Source: Castanea sativa
Lineage: Eukaryota > Streptophyta > Magnoliopsida > Fagales > Fagaceae
Assembly: GCF_040712315.1 (NCBI RefSeq)
Contig: NC_134013.1
Location: forward strand, 16,527,001-16,591,000
DNA length: 64,000 bases
Direction: 5' to 3'
The first letter of the stretch is position 1; each line of letters begins with the position of its first letter. The translations under genes were made by a program, and so were the position numbers. Of this stretch, positions 51,780 to 63,249 are shown piece after piece. The notes under the pieces were generated by a model that ran no database searches, was not told where the DNA came from, and saw only the letters and a program-made list of their open reading frames with translations.

Positions 51780-52394
51780 TTAGCGCATCATAGTTCGGAA
51801 CTCATCAAAGCTTAGGACGCCGTCTCCATTGAGATCAAACATTCGAATCATGGCTTTGCAATCCTCAGTAGACTTGGACTCACCGAGTCGACTCAGCATC
51901 CTCTTCAAGCTTATGGGGGTGATACAACCTGACCCCTCCATTTCATACATACCAAAAGCCTCTCTCAGCTCCTCATTCTTGTCTTCCTCTCCCCCTGCGT
52001 CCATTAGCTTCTGGAATTCCTCAAAATCGAGCTGCCCATCTCCATTCAAATCAGATGTTTTCACGGCTGCTTCTGCCTCATCCATTGACAGCTCGCCCCC
52101 AACAGTTCTTACACAGCTTTGTAATTCAGAAGGAGATATTTTACCATCCCCATCCTCGTCAAAGTAATTAAACACCCTTCGAAGCTCGCTGCAGTGGTTT
52201 TTGCTTGCATTGGAAGCAGTTGGTGAAAGAGAACGCTTATCCGCCTTTCTCCTTGGAGACAATTTACTACGTAATCTTCCTAAAGCTGATTTTTTTGGTG
52301 AACTTGAACTAGGCTTTTCTTCCAATATTGTAATTGGCGAAGAGGAAGAAGAAGAGGAAGAAGAAGCTGAAGCTGTATCTTGTGTGGTCTTCAT
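51780..52394 (-). CDS. CML38-like: Calmodulin-like protein CML2 (CML37/38/39 type), 204 aa
   Basis: Intronless frame, same length as CML1. There is a Ser tract at 9-34, a basic LGRLRSKLSPRRK segment, EF-hand loops at 79-90, 115-126 and 187-198, and a degenerate third hand (MYEMEGSGCITP). Compared with CML1 it has ASKNHCSELRR before EF1, giving a Cys that CML3 and CML4 also have. A TATA box lies about 120 bp before the ATG. The upstream region at 52562-52567 contains CACGCGG, which fits the VCGCGB core bound by CAMTA factors (inference). It probably acts as a soluble calcium sensor in the cytosol or nucleus. Confidence 0.93.
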   Translation of the reverse strand: MKTTQDTASASSSSSSSSSPITILEEKPSSSSPKKSALGRLRSKLSPRRKADKRSLSPTASNASKNHCSELRRVFNYFDEDGDGKISPSELQSCVRTVGGELSMDEAEAAVKTSDLNGDGQLDFEEFQKLMDAGGEEDKNEELREAFGMYEMEGSGCITPISLKRMLSRLGESKSTEDCKAMIRMFDLNGDGVLSFDEFRTMMR

Positions 52395-52512
52395 GATGAA
52401 ACCTGAACTAATTAAAGGCAGTTTGCTATTTCAAATAACTTTATATGAACTGGGTATAGTGTTGAACTTGTAATTAGTTTGAATGAATATGTAACAACTA
52501 ACAAGGTTGGCT

Positions 52513-52520
52513 CTTATATA
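52513..52520 (-). promoter_or_regulatory. TATA box, CML2
   Basis: The minus strand reads CTATATAAGAG, 119 bp before the start. The adjacent AAGGTTGGCTC is conserved at the CML3 TATA (58531-58537). Confidence 0.65.
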
Positions 52521-52721
52521 GTGGGAGATCTCAAGTTAGAAATAAAATGATGAGTTTGAAACACGCGGAAAAAGGAGTCCTAAAAGCGGAAAGGAGAGCA
52601 AAGGTATGACGATATAATGAAATAAGTGATGATGTTGTGGAACGCGACGACAGACCCGTGGAAAAGCTTTTATATATGTTTGTGGCCTTTTAATGGGAAT
52701 ATGGTTGGATATGTTATGCAG

Positions 52722-52734
52722 AACACGGTTTTGA
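52722..52734 (-). promoter_or_regulatory. Conserved upstream block AACACGGTTTTGA, CML2
   Basis: It is 328 bp before the CML2 start. It is identical to the CML1 and CML3 blocks; the greater distance reflects sequence lost in CML1 and CML3. Confidence 0.5.
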
Positions 52735-53129
52735 GGTGTCACACCGAGCAGCATATTTCAAGTATGTTGTTTTTTTTACTTATTGGGACCGCCAGCTGTT
52801 TTTTATAAGAGGAGATTACGACGACCATGATGTTGATAAGATATACATACAATATGAGTTGGCAGTAGCGAGTGAAGGGATGAGAGCATGAGAGTATATA
52901 TTGACTTTTGACTTTTCTGGACACTTTGGGAATTTTCCTCTGTACTGTTCTTTCCTTAGTAAATTTCTAGTCGTAATTGTGGACGTGGAGGCACTCAGCA
53001 GTGTCGTACAATAAGTAACTCATAGTATCTGTTGTAGGAGGTCATCACCATTGGAATTATTTACGACAATCAAATAGAGAAAAACCGGTATTAACGGTCA
53101 GAACTGTCTAAAGAAAGCGTGTGCTCTAG

Positions 53130-54080
53130 CAACAAACGAAATGAATTGGGAATAGTGATTTAGATATGGAATAAAATTAAAAATATGTTTGTTGAAAGTA
53201 TTGTAATTAAAGATATGTATTAGTTGAAATAGTATAGTGAAATTAATAAATAGTACCAAAAAGTGCAGTGAGACCTATGAATAGTAGCAAAAATAAGCTG
53301 AATAGTAAAATAAGTTGACAAAAAATAAGTTAGCCAAACAAAAACTTAGTATATCTTAAACTTTATTGTTTAATTGAGCATGGTTCTAGTTTAATGGTTA
53401 TGAAATTATTTTACAAAGTGTCCCTTTAGTATAATTAATTTTGCTAACTTATTTTACTATTCAATTTAATTTTGTTACTATTCATAAGTCCCACTGTACT
53501 TTTTGGTACTATTTATGAGTCTCACTATACTATTTTAGCTAACTTTTACCTTTATTTATAGTACTTTTAATAAAAAGTTTTCAATTTCAGTAAAATAAGC
53601 AAATCTCAAACAGACCAAATATTATGTCTTACGTGCAATCAAGTGGTGAAATTGCAGAAAGTGGCTACAGATAAGAATTATAAGAAGATAAGGATATTGC
53701 CTCAAGATTAGTTGTTATTTGCAGATTAGTATCGTTTGAATTATTGAATTAGGATTGTTATTTGAATTATGAATTAGGATAAGGAGCTATCTTTCGATAG
53801 GACTCTGTTAGATAGGATTTGGTTATCTCTTGTATTTGAATTCCAATCCATCTTGTATTTAAGAGTATTAAGTGAAATAGGAGGCAAACAAAATTTTAAT
53901 CCCAAATCTCTCTCTCTCTCCCTATAATTTCTAGGAGGGTAGTCGCCTTGAATACGGCTAAGTTATCCATCAAATTGCAGTTTACTGCACCAAAGTACCT
54001 CTAACTATAAATATGATTATCTATACAGTAGTATGGTTTTATTTATGCTATGTTCACAGTTCACAATAGTGACTCATACA
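53130..54080. other. Intergenic between CML2 and broken YjbQ copy 2
   Basis: No gene. 53260-53610 holds inverted phrases (AAATAGTACCAAAAAGT and ACTTTTTGGTACTATTTATG) of a probable small MITE. 53640-53960 resembles an LTR-like stretch ending near GGAGGGTAGTCGCC, unproven. Confidence 0.4.
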
Positions 54081-55594
54081 CTAAAAAACAGTTAAGTACA
54101 TGCAGTTCCAGTTGGTACCAGCATATTTTAGTTTTTTAGAGACCGTCTTTTGTCTTCTCTGCTTTTTCAATATAATCACAGACCATCTTTTATATAACTT
54201 ACATATGCTTCTAAAATGTCAGATCGGGAAGGAAATTGGGCAAGATCTGTCAGAATTCAAGTGTGGCCTAGCTCATCTCTTATGTAAGTGATACGAATAT
54301 ACGATATCCATCAAGCATTTTCCCCTTCAAGTTCATCGTGGTTTAGTTTGACAGAATTTCATCTTTTATTTTAAACATTTTAGTACAGCACACAAGTACT
54401 GCATCCCTTACTATCAATGAGAATTACGACCCTGATTTTAGGGACGATACTGAGACATTCCTCAACAAGATAGATCTAGAGGTTTGTTTGCCTTTTTTTA
54501 GTATGTCATCTGGTAGCCTATGTCATCTCTACTCATATTAACAAAGATCTTCTATGGTTTTTGGATATCTATTTTCTGGGAAGGTCTTTTCCTTGGAAGT
54601 ATACGACTGAAGGAAGAATGCTTTTTTTTTTTTCTTTTTCTTTTTTTTTGAAATAGGCTTAATTTACCTTAGGGCAACAAGATGAGTTTGTATTTGAAAT
54701 AATTCTAGTTTAACGTACTTTGCCACAATTGTCTTATATAACTGACTGTGATTAGTTGTATGCTATTGTCATATGGATTCACAATTTTTCTCTATTAATC
54801 CCATTTTTTTTTCTCTTATTTACAATCTGCCACGTAAAACAATTGTAGCAAAGTGTATGAAAATATGTACAACTTTTATTATTTTTGTATTTAAGAAAGA
54901 CAAGGGAAAAGAAGAAAAGTAAAGCAAAAAATACTAATGTGTCATTGGTTGGAGAAGCAGTTCCAGTCCTCTTTTCTCTTGGCTAGTGATAAAGATCTTT
55001 AGAACGAGAATTGCAGCTAGGTTCTGTATATACATGTTACTTGTCAAACCAAAAAGAAGAAAAAAATGTATATACGTGTCATGTTCTTTTACAACCCAGC
55101 TAAAATCCTATTGATCTAGGTAAACTCTTACTACTGTAATACTTGGTGTTAAATACAGATGAAATTGAAAATATATCCTTTAGAACACATATAGAAGATA
55201 CGTGATTCTAATGGAATGTCAGAGCTAGGCATTCTAGGGCTTAACTTCATCTAGTGTAAGCATTTCAATTTTGTGATTCCCCAAGTAAACAAGAGGTATA
55301 TCCTTAACTTAAGTCAACCATGTAAATCATGGACACGTTCCTTGGGTGATATACATCAATCATGTATAATTGTATATAACATGTTTGACATTTTCCTTTC
55401 AGCTAATTACTAAATCTAAGAGCATCCGCACCAGCTCTTGTATAATATAAAAAGAGATAAATTTTTCACATTTAAGCTACAAAACTTCCCACATCAGTTC
55501 TTGAAAAGCTGTGTATATTTACATATTTGCTATAGTAACGGTCTATATATACAAATTATTGTAGTTGTATATACTATTATTTTATTAATTTTGC

Positions 55595-55596
<2 letters not shown>

Positions 55597-55671
<75 letters not shown>
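55597..55671. repeat. CT microsatellite
   Basis: About 37 CT units, the longest simple repeat of the window. It generates spurious open frames on both strands. Confidence 0.97.
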
Positions 55672-55673
<2 letters not shown>

Positions 55674-56007
55674 GTGTGCAAAACGAACTCAGTTTCAAAC
55701 TTCTTCTCTCCTCAACTTTTTTTTCCTCAATGCACACAATCACAGCCCACACAAACATACCTACACAAACACACCCACACAAACAAACCAACAAAGAGAG
55801 AGGGATCGGTGTTGGTGTTGGTTGCTTGTGGATCGATGGATCGGTGCTGGTAGCAAATATCAGAGTTTGTGGGTCAACGGAAATGGGTTTGGATGCATGC
55901 TTGTGGATTGGTGCTTGTGGGTCGATTGTAATGGATTTTGATGCTTGTGGATCAGTGCTAGCAGCAAAGATCAATGCTTGTGGTGGAGAGGTGATTTGAT
56001 TGTGAGA

Positions 56008-56112
56008 GAAAAAGAAGAAGAAGAAGAAGAAGAAGAAGATGTTTGTGGAGGGGAGGTGATCTGACCGTGACCATGAAAGGAAGAAGAAGAAGAAGAAGAA
56101 GAAGAAGAAGAG
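56008..56112. repeat. Two GAA microsatellites
   Basis: AAG/GAA tracts at about 56008-56039 and 56077-56112. Confidence 0.95.
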
Positions 56113-56779
56113 GGACAAGAGATTGATCAGAGAGATGAGATAAGGACAAAAGAAAAGATAAAGAGATAGGGACAAAAGAGATAAAGAGATAGGAACAAAA
56201 GAAAAATATAAAATAATAATGAAAAACTAAAAAAAAAATTATTATTTAAATAGAATATGTTGTAAAATAGATAAATTGATGTGGGTGTTTTTGAAAAGTG
56301 GTTGTGTAAAATAGAAAAAGTAAGTTCTTAGTGTAAAATAGATGAAAAAATTTAGCCGAACTGATGTAATTGCTCTAAATGTATAAAAGTTCCTAATGCT
56401 ATTATGCCTCAACGGATCCTACTATGTGAGCAATGTGACAACGCTACTTCTCACAAAGTTTGGACTATGAAACTCTAAATTTAGAGTCTTGTTTCTTAGG
56501 AATAATATACTTATTTGTGTGTACATGACATAGTGTGCGTTTGGTTTCAAATTAAAAGGCCAGTCTATTTTACTATTCAGTTTATTTTTGCTACTATATA
56601 TAGGTCTTACTGCATTTTTTGATACTATTCATAGGTCTCACTTTACTATTTCAACTAACTTTTACCTTTATTTACCAACTTTCAGTAAAAAAAAAAATCC
56701 AGTTTCAATAATATAAGTTAATCCTAAACAGACTCTTAATGTGTTAGTAAATGACTATTTTAATTAGAAGGATAAAGCT

Positions 56780-57080
56780 TTGTGAAGATGCCATCTAAAT
56801 GAATTTTGTTTTGTTGTTGTTGTTGTTGTGAAGGCATCTGAATGATGTTAAGAACTCGTACTATTATGAGAAATTTAGATTCATTAGTTTGATCAACTGG
56901 CGTTAAAGGGAGCTCTAATCTATCACGGACGGTATAATAGATTGATTTTAGAATGATTAATAATGAAGAAATATGTGTTGTTTCTTTAGTTAAGAACTCA
57001 GACTTGATGTTAAGAACGTACTCAAGGAAGATAGCATCTGAGTGATGTTAAGAACCTAAGCTATTATGAGAGAAATTTAT
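56780..57080. repeat. YjbQ 3'-flank block, third copy, itself duplicated
   Basis: The phrase GATGTTAAGAAC..., followed by TTATGAGA and ATTAGTTTGATCAA, occurs at about 56835 and again at about 57045. It matches the flank at 4150-4210. Confidence 0.6.
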
Positions 57081-57821
57081 ATTAATTAGTTTGATCAATT
57101 AATGATAGTGTTCAAGGGAGTTTTTTTTTTTTTTACACAAGATAAAATTTCTACTCTAGCCTAATCTAAATATATACGTGCGTGAAGCTCCCTCCTTGAA
57201 ACTTGAATCCGACCCTTACTCCCCACATCCCATAAGCATTTATAATAACTAATGAAATTATGTGTTGCCACTAGGGTAGGTATTCTAAACACCCCCCCCC
57301 CTCCTCATACCATTGGTGTGGATGGTGTATGAGCTAGTGATGCAAATTTGGAGGTCTAAGTTTCAATCTACCACATTAGAAATTCAAAAGTTTTTCAAGT
57401 AGTTTTAATGATGGGATGTAGAATAGTTTGCCAAAGATTAGGACACCACTGCAATATATATAGAATCAAGAGATATCAATATAAATAATGAAAGTTTCCT
57501 TGTAACGGCATCAGGTTGTTGGGATGTTGTTACTTTATTATCTCTAGTTAGTTCAAACTTCCTTTTTAGTGGGTTTAGCCTTTAGGACTAAACGTTCATT
57601 ATTGTAGGATTTAACGAAATTTTTTTTATTCGGAAGTTTTATTTTGCTAAAAAATATGGTCTTCTAAATGATTGGTAGTAAAGGATTTCAGCATGGGCGT
57701 GGAATCTTTTCTTTACAAATGTGTAATTGACAAAAGAGACGAAAAGAATGAAGTGAAGAACAATATTACATCATTGAAGGAAACGGACAAATAATCTAGG
57801 TAAGCAGCAACGGAATATGAA

Positions 57822-58418
57822 TTAGCGCATCATAGTTTGGAACTCATCAAAGCTCAGGACACCGTCTCCGTTGAGATCAAACCTTCCAATCATGGCTTGG
57901 CAATCCTCAGTAGACTTGGACTCACCGAGTCGACTCAGCATCCTCTTCAAGCTTGTGGGGGTGATGCAACCTGACCCTTCCATCTCATACATCCCAAAAG
58001 CCTCTTTAAGCTCCTCATTCTTATCTTCCTCTCCCCCTGCGTCCATTAGCTTCTGGAATTCCTCGAAATCGAGCTGCCCATCTCCATTCAAATCACATGT
58101 TTTCACTGCTGCTTCTGCCTCATCCATCGACATCTCGCCCCCAACAGTGACCACACAGCTTTGTAATTCAGAAGGAGATATTTTACCATCTCCATCCTCG
58201 TCAAAGTAATCAAACACCATTTGAAGCTCGCTGCAGTTTTTTTTGCTTGCATTGGAACCAGTTTGTGAAAGTGAATTCTTAACCGCCTTTCTGCTTGGAG
58301 ATAATTTAAGACGTAATCTTCCCAAAGCTAATTTTTTCGGTGAACTCGAACTAGGCTTTTCTTCCAATATTGCAATTGGAGAAGAGGAAGAAGAAGCTGC
58401 ATCGTGTGTGGTCTTCAT
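57822..58418 (-). CDS. CML38-like: Calmodulin-like protein CML3 (CML37/38/39 type), 198 aa
   Basis: Intronless frame. The Ser tract is shorter than in CML1 and CML2 (the GAA run on plus is contracted). The basic segment reads LGRLRLKLSPSRK. EF-hand loops lie at 73-84, 109-120 and 181-192; the third hand is degenerate as in the paralogs. Differences include VKNSLSQTG before EF1, GEMSMDEA after it, and QAMIGRF at the fourth hand's entry helix. The TATA box at 58531-58537 is 113 bp upstream. A CACGTG (G-box/ABRE core) lies at 58562-58567, which is absent in the other copies. Confidence 0.93.
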   Translation of the reverse strand: MKTTHDAASSSSSPIAILEEKPSSSSPKKLALGRLRLKLSPSRKAVKNSLSQTGSNASKKNCSELQMVFDYFDEDGDGKISPSELQSCVVTVGGEMSMDEAEAAVKTCDLNGDGQLDFEEFQKLMDAGGEEDKNEELKEAFGMYEMEGSGCITPTSLKRMLSRLGESKSTEDCQAMIGRFDLNGDGVLSFDEFQTMMR

Positions 58419-58530
58419 GATAAAACCTGGATTAATTGAAGGCAGTTTGGTAAATCAAAGAACCTTGAACTGGGTATATAGTTGAACTTGAAATTAGTTA
58501 GAAAGAATTTAACAACTAACAAGGTTGGCT

Positions 58531-58537
58531 CTTTATA
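58531..58537 (-). promoter_or_regulatory. TATA box, CML3
   Basis: The minus strand reads CTGTATAAAGAG, 113 bp before the start, next to the conserved AAGGTTGGCTC phrase. A G-box core CACGTG is at 58562-58567, just upstream. Confidence 0.6.
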
Positions 58538-58608
58538 CAGAGAGATGTATCAAATTAGAAACACGTGCGGAAAAGGAGAATAAAGGTAACTGATGATGTT
58601 ACGGCCGG

Positions 58609-58621
58609 AACACGGTTTTGA
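58609..58621 (-). promoter_or_regulatory. Conserved upstream block AACACGGTTTTGA, CML3
   Basis: It is 191 bp before the CML3 start and is followed on plus by CGTGTCACA, shared with CML2 (GGTGTCACA). Confidence 0.5.
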
Positions 58622-58863
58622 CGTGTCACATCACACGGAGTACATATTTATGGTATGATGTTTTTTTTCATGTACGTTTCTGGACCGCCAGTTGTTTTCT
58701 AGAAGATGAGATTACGACGACCATGACAATTGTTGATAAGATAAGAAATGTATAATACTATAATATGAGTTGGATTCGGTGGCAGTAGCGAGTGAAGGGA
58801 TGAGAACATATAGATACTTTTGACTATCGAGATTCGAGGCACTTCAGTGACTTGTTTATTATA

Positions 58864-59510
58864 GGCGTAAATCCACATTTAATCTATCTTTCGTATTTTG
58901 GTTTTTATATTTTATTTTTATCATTTTTAGTTACTAAACTAACTAATATCTGATATTTAGATTATTTTTATCACCTAATTAATAGCAAAAGCTGACGGTG
59001 AAATAAAAAAATAATATAATCACACATAATATAATGCCACGTCAGTATAAAAAATTAAAAAAATTAATTTATTAATTTTAACTAAATAAAAAAATATAAT
59101 TAAAACCCAAAGACCACTAAAATTAAGATCTAAAAAGTATCTTGAACAAAGTTTAAAAAAAAAAAACAAAATATGTGAAAAATTCAGAAAAACATGTTTT
59201 TTCTTCAATCTTTGGCGAGAAACATGCTCAGAATATCTCTTTCTTCCAATTCTATTTCCAATTACAATTTCTAACTAAAACCAAACTAAACTAATGAGTT
59301 TTTTTTTTAATATTTTTTAATTTAATTTATTAATGTCTGTGATTATATATTTTTTTTTATTCCACCCACATTAACTTTTGCTGTTAGTTGGGTGACGAAA
59401 ATGATCTAAATGTCAGACGTTAATTGGTTTAGAGACTAAAAGTAGTAAAAATAAAATGTAAGGACAAAAAAAAAATACAAAAGGTAAAAAGATTAAAAGT
59501 CTATTTAGCC
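58864..59510. mobile_element. Long-TIR (Mutator-like) non-autonomous element, 647 bp
   Basis: The left arm from GGCGTAAATCC and the right arm in reverse complement from GGCTAAATAG stay similar for ~150 bp (shared TTTTTA.C...TTTTAGT, CATTTAGAT/GATTTAGAT-like and CACC.AA.TAA.AGCAAAAG words). No clear duplication is seen. The corresponding flanks of CML1 and CML2 lack it. Confidence 0.62.
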
Positions 59511-60115
59511 TTCTTTTTTTTTTTTTTTTTAATCTTTGAATTGTTCTTTCCTTTGACTATAGGGAAACCTTAACCGCAATTGATCGTACATTTGTAATTG
59601 CAACTGTAAACGTGGAGGCACTCAGCAGTGTCGTACAATGACTAACTCATAGTACCTGTTGTCGCTCACTACCGTTGGAATTATTTACGACAATAAAATA
59701 GAGAAAAACAGGCTTTGCTTCTCTCTATCCTACCTTTCTAACATATTTATTATTTTTTTAACAATTAACGGTCAAAACTGTCTAAAGAAAGCGTGTTTTC
59801 AAACGAAATAGATAGGGATTAGTATATCCTAAACTTTATTGTTTAACTGAGAATGGTTCTGGTTTAATGGTTTTGAAATTATTTTACAAATATCTCTTCT
59901 CTAAGTATGAATGTGATTATGTTTATATATAGTACGTAGTTTGGTTTTATGTTATGTTCACAGTTCACAATACTACATTAGTGACTAATACCATGAAAAA
60001 CAGCAAGTACATGCAGTTGGTACCAGCATATTTTTCAGACCATCTTTTGTCTTCTCTTTTTTTTTTTCAATAATCAGCACTTATTCACTCATTACATTTG
60101 TTTCTAAAATATCAG

Positions 60116-60474
60116 ATCGTGAAGGAAATTGGGCAACATCGGTCAGAATTCAAGTGTGGCCTTGCTCATCTCTTCTGTAATATTACGATATCCATCAAGT
60201 AATTTCCTCTTCATGTTCATCAAGGTTTTGTTTGATAGAATTTCATCTCTTATTTTAATGCAGCACAGTGCATCCCCTGCTATCAATGAGAATTACAACT
60301 CTGATATTCAGGATGCATGATACTGAGACATTCCTCAACAAGATAGGTCCATAGGTTTTTGTGCCTTCTTTAGTATGTCATCTAGTAGACTATGTCATCT
60401 TAACAAAGATCTTCTATGGTTTTTGGATATCTATTTTCAGGGAAGATCTACCCCTGGGAAGCATATGATTGAAG
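60116..60474 (+). pseudogene. Broken YjbQ/UPF0047 copy 3 (exons 2-4)
   Basis: Exon 2 (60116-60176) encodes IVKEIGQHRSEFKCGLAHLF. Exon 3 (about 60258-60354) has lost its AG acceptor and has a small deletion and frameshift, with stops (GCATGATAC). Exon 4 (60441-60474) is well kept with AG and GTAAGT borders. Nothing matching exons 5-7 follows: the copy is truncated about 60 bp into intron 4. Exon 1 is absent. Confidence 0.85.
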
Positions 60475-60898
60475 GTAAGTATGCTGTTTTTTTTTCTTCA
60501 AACAGTTTGCATTTGGAATAAGGTAAAAGTTAACAAATGTCCTAATTGTATTAGTTTAGGGACTATGCTTCTTATATTTTTCATAAAAGTGATATTAAAA
60601 TTTTATTAAAATAGTCTGTTAACTATTGAATTCTAAATAATATTATCACCAAATTTCCAATTCCAAATAGCAATCACACATAAAAACAGAAATATTTATG
60701 TAGAAAATTTTACATCCTTGAAGGAAACAAAAAAACCATGGGACAAACTCTAAATCAATTCACTATTATTAAATCAATTATAACAATTTTCAAGTTTATG
60801 CCTAACTTGAAAACCACCAAATATAATAATAAATCCTCTTGTTTATGTCTCACGGTTTAAAAAATCTAATTATTTTTCTTTGCTCTCATACACACTAA

Positions 60899-61151
60899 GT
60901 GATTGTTTAGATTGCGTTTCAGCAACGCGTTTTGAGTTTGCGTTCCTTTTTTTTTTTTTTAGCCGTGATTTTTGACTTTTCTGTGTGAACAGTACACACT
61001 AGTGGGTCTCGTGTACTATTGAAGGACCTACAAACCTCACTTTTCAGCAATTTTTCATTAAAAATGGGTCTTATGGCACTATTCACACATTTATAAATTA
61101 TTTTGCTATAATATTTTCAGTTTTCAGCAATAAACTGTATCCAAACGGACC
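60899..61151. mobile_element. Small Harbinger-like MITE (253 bp)
   Basis: The ends GTGATTGTTTAGATTGCG and, in reverse complement, GGTCCGTTTGGATACAG are inverted. TAA at 60896-60898 and 61152-61154 is the duplication. The interior TTTTCAG.TTTTCAGCAATAAA matches the relative at 13604-13854. Confidence 0.75.
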
Positions 61152-61392
61152 TAATTATTTATCTCGAATGCGGCAATACTTTGCTCTCTCTTTTCTATCT
61201 TTCTTCTCTTCTTCTTTCTCTTCTTCTTTCTCTTTTCCACATAGCTCTCCTTGGCTATCTCTCTATGCAACACCTCTTTCGTTGGCACTTAGTAACATCA
61301 AACAAAATTTCAAAATTTCTCATTTATTTGTGTGCTTTACAAAAAAACGTTGTCGACAATAACCAAACCTTATTGTCTCTTTCCTTATGTTA

Positions 61393-61790
61393 GAGCATCC
61401 ACAGCAGTGGAGCTAAAAATTTAGGAATTTAGCTCCACCAAAAGTTACTTTATCTATTTTACCTACACACATGCTGCAGCAGTGGATTTATTTTAGCTTT
61501 CAATACAATAAAATAATATAAACATCACAATAAAATAATATATCTATCACAATAAAATAATACATCTCACTACAATAAAAACACCACAATAAAAAGGTAA
61601 TGTGAACACAAAATAAAAAATTAATTTTTTTTTAGCTTTATGAACGACATCTATCTATAGATATGCACGTAGAATGAATTAAAAAAATATAGATTTAAAT
61701 TTCCATCTTCATACTTCTTTTTAGTGTTTTGGTAACTAAAATAATATATATTATTTATTAAGTGATCTTCTTACCTCCCAGGCAATAATT
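61393..61790. mobile_element. Truncated Harbinger-like element
   Basis: The left terminus GAGCATCCACAGCAGTGGAG after TTA matches the termini at 47136 and 55420. A partial inverted AGCTAAA...TTTAGCT pair follows closely. The right terminus is not found before the CML4 3' flank (about 61800). Confidence 0.45.
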
Positions 61791-62182
61791 GCAGCTATAT
61801 ATATATATAAAGCAAGGGTTATCAATATAAATAATGAAAGTTTCTTTATAATGGCATCAGCCATCAGTTTGTTGGGATGTTGTTACTAAATTATCTCTAG
61901 TTAGTTAAAACCTCCATTTTTGGCGGGCCCAAACATAGAATATTGTACGATTCAACGATTTTCTTTTCAGAAGTTTTATTTTGCTGAAAAAACAAATTTT
62001 CCGAGTAATTGTTAGTAAAGGATTTCAGAATAGGCAAAGGTCAAAAAATATAAGCTGATTGGTGGAATCTTTTCTTTACAAATATGTAATTGACAAAAGA
62101 TGAAAAAATGAAGTGACGAACAATACATCATTGAAGGAAACGGACAAATAATCTCGATGAGCAGCAATGGAATATGAATTAG

Positions 62183-62767
62183 CTAGCGCATCATAGTTCG
62201 GAACTCATCAAAGCTCAGGACGCCATCTCCATTGAGATCAAACATTCGAATCATGACTTCGCAATCCTCAGTAGACTTGGACTCACCAAGTCGACCCAGC
62301 ATCCTCTTCAAGCTTGCGGGGGTAATACAACCTGACCCTTCCATCTCATACATCCCAAAAGCCACTTTCAGCTCCTCATTCTTGTCTTCCTCTCCTCCTG
62401 CTTCCATTAGCTTCTGGAATTCCTCGAAATCCAGCTGCCCATCTCCATTCAAATCACACGTTTTCACGGCTGCTTCTGCCTCATCCATTGACAGCTCGCC
62501 CCCTACAGTCCTCACACAGCTTTGTAATTCAGAAGGAGATATTTTACCATCTCCATCATCGTCAAAGTAGTCAAACACCCTTTGAAGCTCGCTGCAGTAG
62601 ATCTTGCTTGCATTGGAACCAGTTGGTGAAAGAGAACGCTTATCCTCCTTTCTCCTTGGAGACAATTTACTACGTAATCTTCCTAAAGCTGAACTGGGCT
62701 TTTCTTCCAATACTGTAATTGGAGAAGAGGAAGAAGAAGAAGAAGCTGCATCGTATGTGGTCTTCAT
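62183..62767 (-). CDS. CML38-like: Calmodulin-like protein CML4 (CML37/38/39 type), 194 aa
   Basis: Intronless frame. The N-terminal region is shortened: the SSPKKS stretch before the basic LGRLRSKLSPRRK segment is missing. EF-hand loops lie at 69-80 (DDDGDGKISPSE), 105-116 and 177-188; the third hand is degenerate. It differs from the others by EDCEVMIRMF before the last hand and LKVAFGMYE. The stop at 62183 is preceded in the 3' flank by a short TAGC duplication. A TATA-like TATATAAC lies near 62898-62905. Role inferred as for the paralogs. Confidence 0.93.
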   Translation of the reverse strand: MKTTYDAASSSSSSSPITVLEEKPSSALGRLRSKLSPRRKEDKRSLSPTGSNASKIYCSELQRVFDYFDDDGDGKISPSELQSCVRTVGGELSMDEAEAAVKTCDLNGDGQLDFEEFQKLMEAGGEEDKNEELKVAFGMYEMEGSGCITPASLKRMLGRLGESKSTEDCEVMIRMFDLNGDGVLSFDEFRTMMR

Positions 62768-63098
62768 GATGAAACCTGGATTAATTGAAGGCAGTTTGCT
62801 AAATCAAAGAACTTTGAACTGGGTATATACTTGAATTTAGAAATTAGTTAATTTGAATGAACGTAACAACCAACAAGGTTGGCGAGAGAGATATCAAGTT
62901 ATATAGAAATAGAATCATGACTTCGAAACTTCGAAACACAAGCGGAAAAGGAATCCCAAAAGGGAAAGGTATGATGATATAAGTGCTGATGTTGTGGAAC
63001 GTGACGACAGAGTCGTGGTGGAAAGCTTTTATTTGATAAATTATGGCCTTAATGGGATACCCAGAGCCAGAGGGATGTGGAATTGGAAGTTTTTGCAG

Positions 63099-63111
63099 AA
63101 CATGGTTTTGA
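63099..63111 (-). promoter_or_regulatory. Conserved upstream block AACATGGTTTTGA, CML4
   Basis: It is 332 bp before the CML4 start, with one base different from the other three copies. Spacing is like CML2. Confidence 0.45.
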
Positions 63112-63249
63112 GACCAATATTTTTTCAGTTGTGTTTTTTCCGTATAATAGTTTTGACTTTTGACTTTTGCAGACGGCCAATTGTTTTTTTCTTGTGCGAG
63201 GGAGTAACCGTCGTTGATAAAATATATGATAAGATATATGGTTTGTTAG

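Larger units (their letters stand above)
55420..56375. mobile_element. Harbinger-like non-autonomous element (956 bp) in YjbQ copy 2 intron 6
   Basis: The left end GAGCATCCGCACCAG and the right end in reverse complement GAGCAATTACATCAG are inverted. TAA at 55417-55419 and 56376-56378 is the duplication. It contains the CT microsatellite 55597-55671 and GAA tracts. The YjbQ gene at 3834-3900 shows the uninterrupted form. Confidence 0.75.
54223..56470 (+). pseudogene. Broken YjbQ/UPF0047 copy 2
   Basis: Exon 2 (54223-54283) encodes IGKEIGQDLSEFKCGLAHL with a good GTAAGT donor. Exon 3 (54384-54481) keeps the frame with one extra codon. Exon 4 (about 54580-54612) has lost its AG acceptor (TG). 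Exons 5 and 6 are deleted. Intron 6 sequence (GGAGAAGCAGTTCCAGTCC, about 54950) is recognisable. The last exon is a decayed remnant at about 56405-56470 (CTACTTCTCACAAAGTTTGG). Exon 1 is absent. Intron 6 contains the element 55420-56375. Confidence 0.85.

Noticed and set aside
55438..56175. Long open frames on both strands
   Set aside because: They are translated CT and GAA microsatellites inside a Harbinger-like element.
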